A stretch of DNA of 64,000 nt, from assembly GCA_035578175.1 (NCBI GenBank), contig JAQMRL010000001.1, forward strand, positions 436,008,045 to 436,072,044, read 5' to 3'. The stretch is from Catonia carolina (Eukaryota > Arthropoda > Insecta > Hemiptera > Achilidae). The position numbers and the translations under genes are program-made. The notes under the pieces were generated by a model. It saw only the letters and a program-made list of their open reading frames with translations, ran no database searches and was not told the DNA's origin. This document shows positions 63,421-64,000 of this stretch, piece after piece (within the stretch, counting starts at the first letter, position 1; each line of letters begins with the position of its first letter).

Positions 63421-64000
63421 TAAAAAATCTTGTGTGAAACACTCACACAACTTTCTCTTGCCAGTGCAAATAATTAACAATAAACCTAACATTAGTAATA
63501 AAACATTAGAAATAAACAAAAAACTAACCTCAATAAACATAGCCTAATTTAATCATATAATGAAAGACGCAAAATGAAAATCAACCTCAGTTTAGCTTAA
63601 AACTACGGAAAATCGCTCTTTCACACTAAACTAGGCACTGTACAAAAAAATGCTATAACTAAAAGTTGTAGATCTCTTAATTTTCTATAAATTTTATAAT
63701 ATATAGAGATATAGGCAGGCCACGGAAAAGGTGGCAATGATTATTACCATAAGGATAAAAAAAACAAATGTTATAAGATTGAATTAAATTTATCATTGAT
63801 AATATTAATCAAACTGAATTACATATTTAATATTGAGGGAACTGTTTTCTAAAATTATTAATATAAGCTGAATGTGAGTCGGAACAGGCCATGGCCTAAT
63901 CCCTGTTTGAAAGAAGAAGAAGAAGATTTTATAATATACACTTTTGTCGTAAAATGCATACTAAAGCCGAAATCTTAAAAAAATCGATTTTCACACGTTT
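63421..64000. mobile_element. Family H element, copy 4, runs off the window
   Basis: Left end with the GTGTG/CACAC hairpin and ACTTTCTCTTGCC (63449-63463 region). It is interrupted at 63704-63925 and resumes with 'tatacacttttgtcgtaaaa' at 63936. Confidence 0.92.
63704..63925 (+). mobile_element. 222-bp LINE-tailed insertion nested in family H
   Basis: ATTTTATAATATA at 63691-63703 and 63926-63938 is a perfect 13-bp target duplication. The right end 'gaacaggccatggcctaatc' and the GAAGAAGAAG tail match the end of the LINE at 3294-4364 ('gaacaggcagagatgtctaatcc'). The left ~170 bp are AT-rich and not recognised. Confidence 0.9.

Noticed and set aside
1..64000. CRISPR array, bacterial operon or prophage
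   Set aside because: No regularly spaced repeats with unique spacers, no ribosome-binding sites and no dense coding; transposon and SINE content is that of an insect nuclear genome.

Overview
This is eukaryotic nuclear DNA, very AT-rich, with no operons, no CRISPR array and no long host open reading frame. The repeats (mariner, a Tc1/mariner element with a DUF4817-type transposase, jockey and other non-LTR retrotransposons, tRNA-derived SINEs, a hAT MITE) point to an insect genome, perhaps hemipteroid; the order is inference. I read the window as intergenic or intronic DNA of a large, repeat-rich genome. By my rough tally about two fifths is recognisable mobile DNA.

Layout. 1-15 kb: a TTAA-type element, LTR-like pieces, LINE fragments (3.3-4.4, 5.6-6.4 and 8.9-9.1 kb), the first ~950 bp 'family H' element (6.6-7.5 kb), and the only candidate host signals: two possible exons (8576-8644, 12482-12663) and a recursive-splice-like site (12030/12031). 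15-26 kb: a decayed mariner (15.9-17.2 kb), SINEs, and a decayed Tc1/mariner element (24.5-25.8 kb). 25.8-29.4 kb: a jockey retrotransposon whose 898-codon ORF2 is uninterrupted, the only intact large protein gene. 32-36 kb: a 252-bp MITE, a second family H copy and a 596-bp hAT MITE. 37-64 kb: SINEs of several families, LINE 3' ends, more H and TTAA elements, often nested.

Families with several copies: A (~395 bp, hairpin-rich, nine copies, flanked by duplications of 8 to ~31 bp); B (tRNA-derived SINE with a central palindrome, five copies or pieces); C/D and E (tRNA-derived SINEs with two kinds of 3' tail); F (TTAA-flanked, ~700-740 bp, three or four copies); H (~950 bp, terminal motif ACTTTCTCTTGCC, carries a CA microsatellite, six copies or pieces); G (two copies, AAAT-type tail).

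The parts do not form a pathway. They record layered insertion: E into A (21.2 kb), A into G (47.2 kb), F into H (53.2 kb), F into a LINE reading frame (57.7 kb) and a LINE tail into H (63.7 kb), each with a readable target duplication. Families A and H are the best candidates for undescribed elements; A combines LINE-like target duplications, a short AAC-type tail and a strongly palindromic body without the usual tRNA head.
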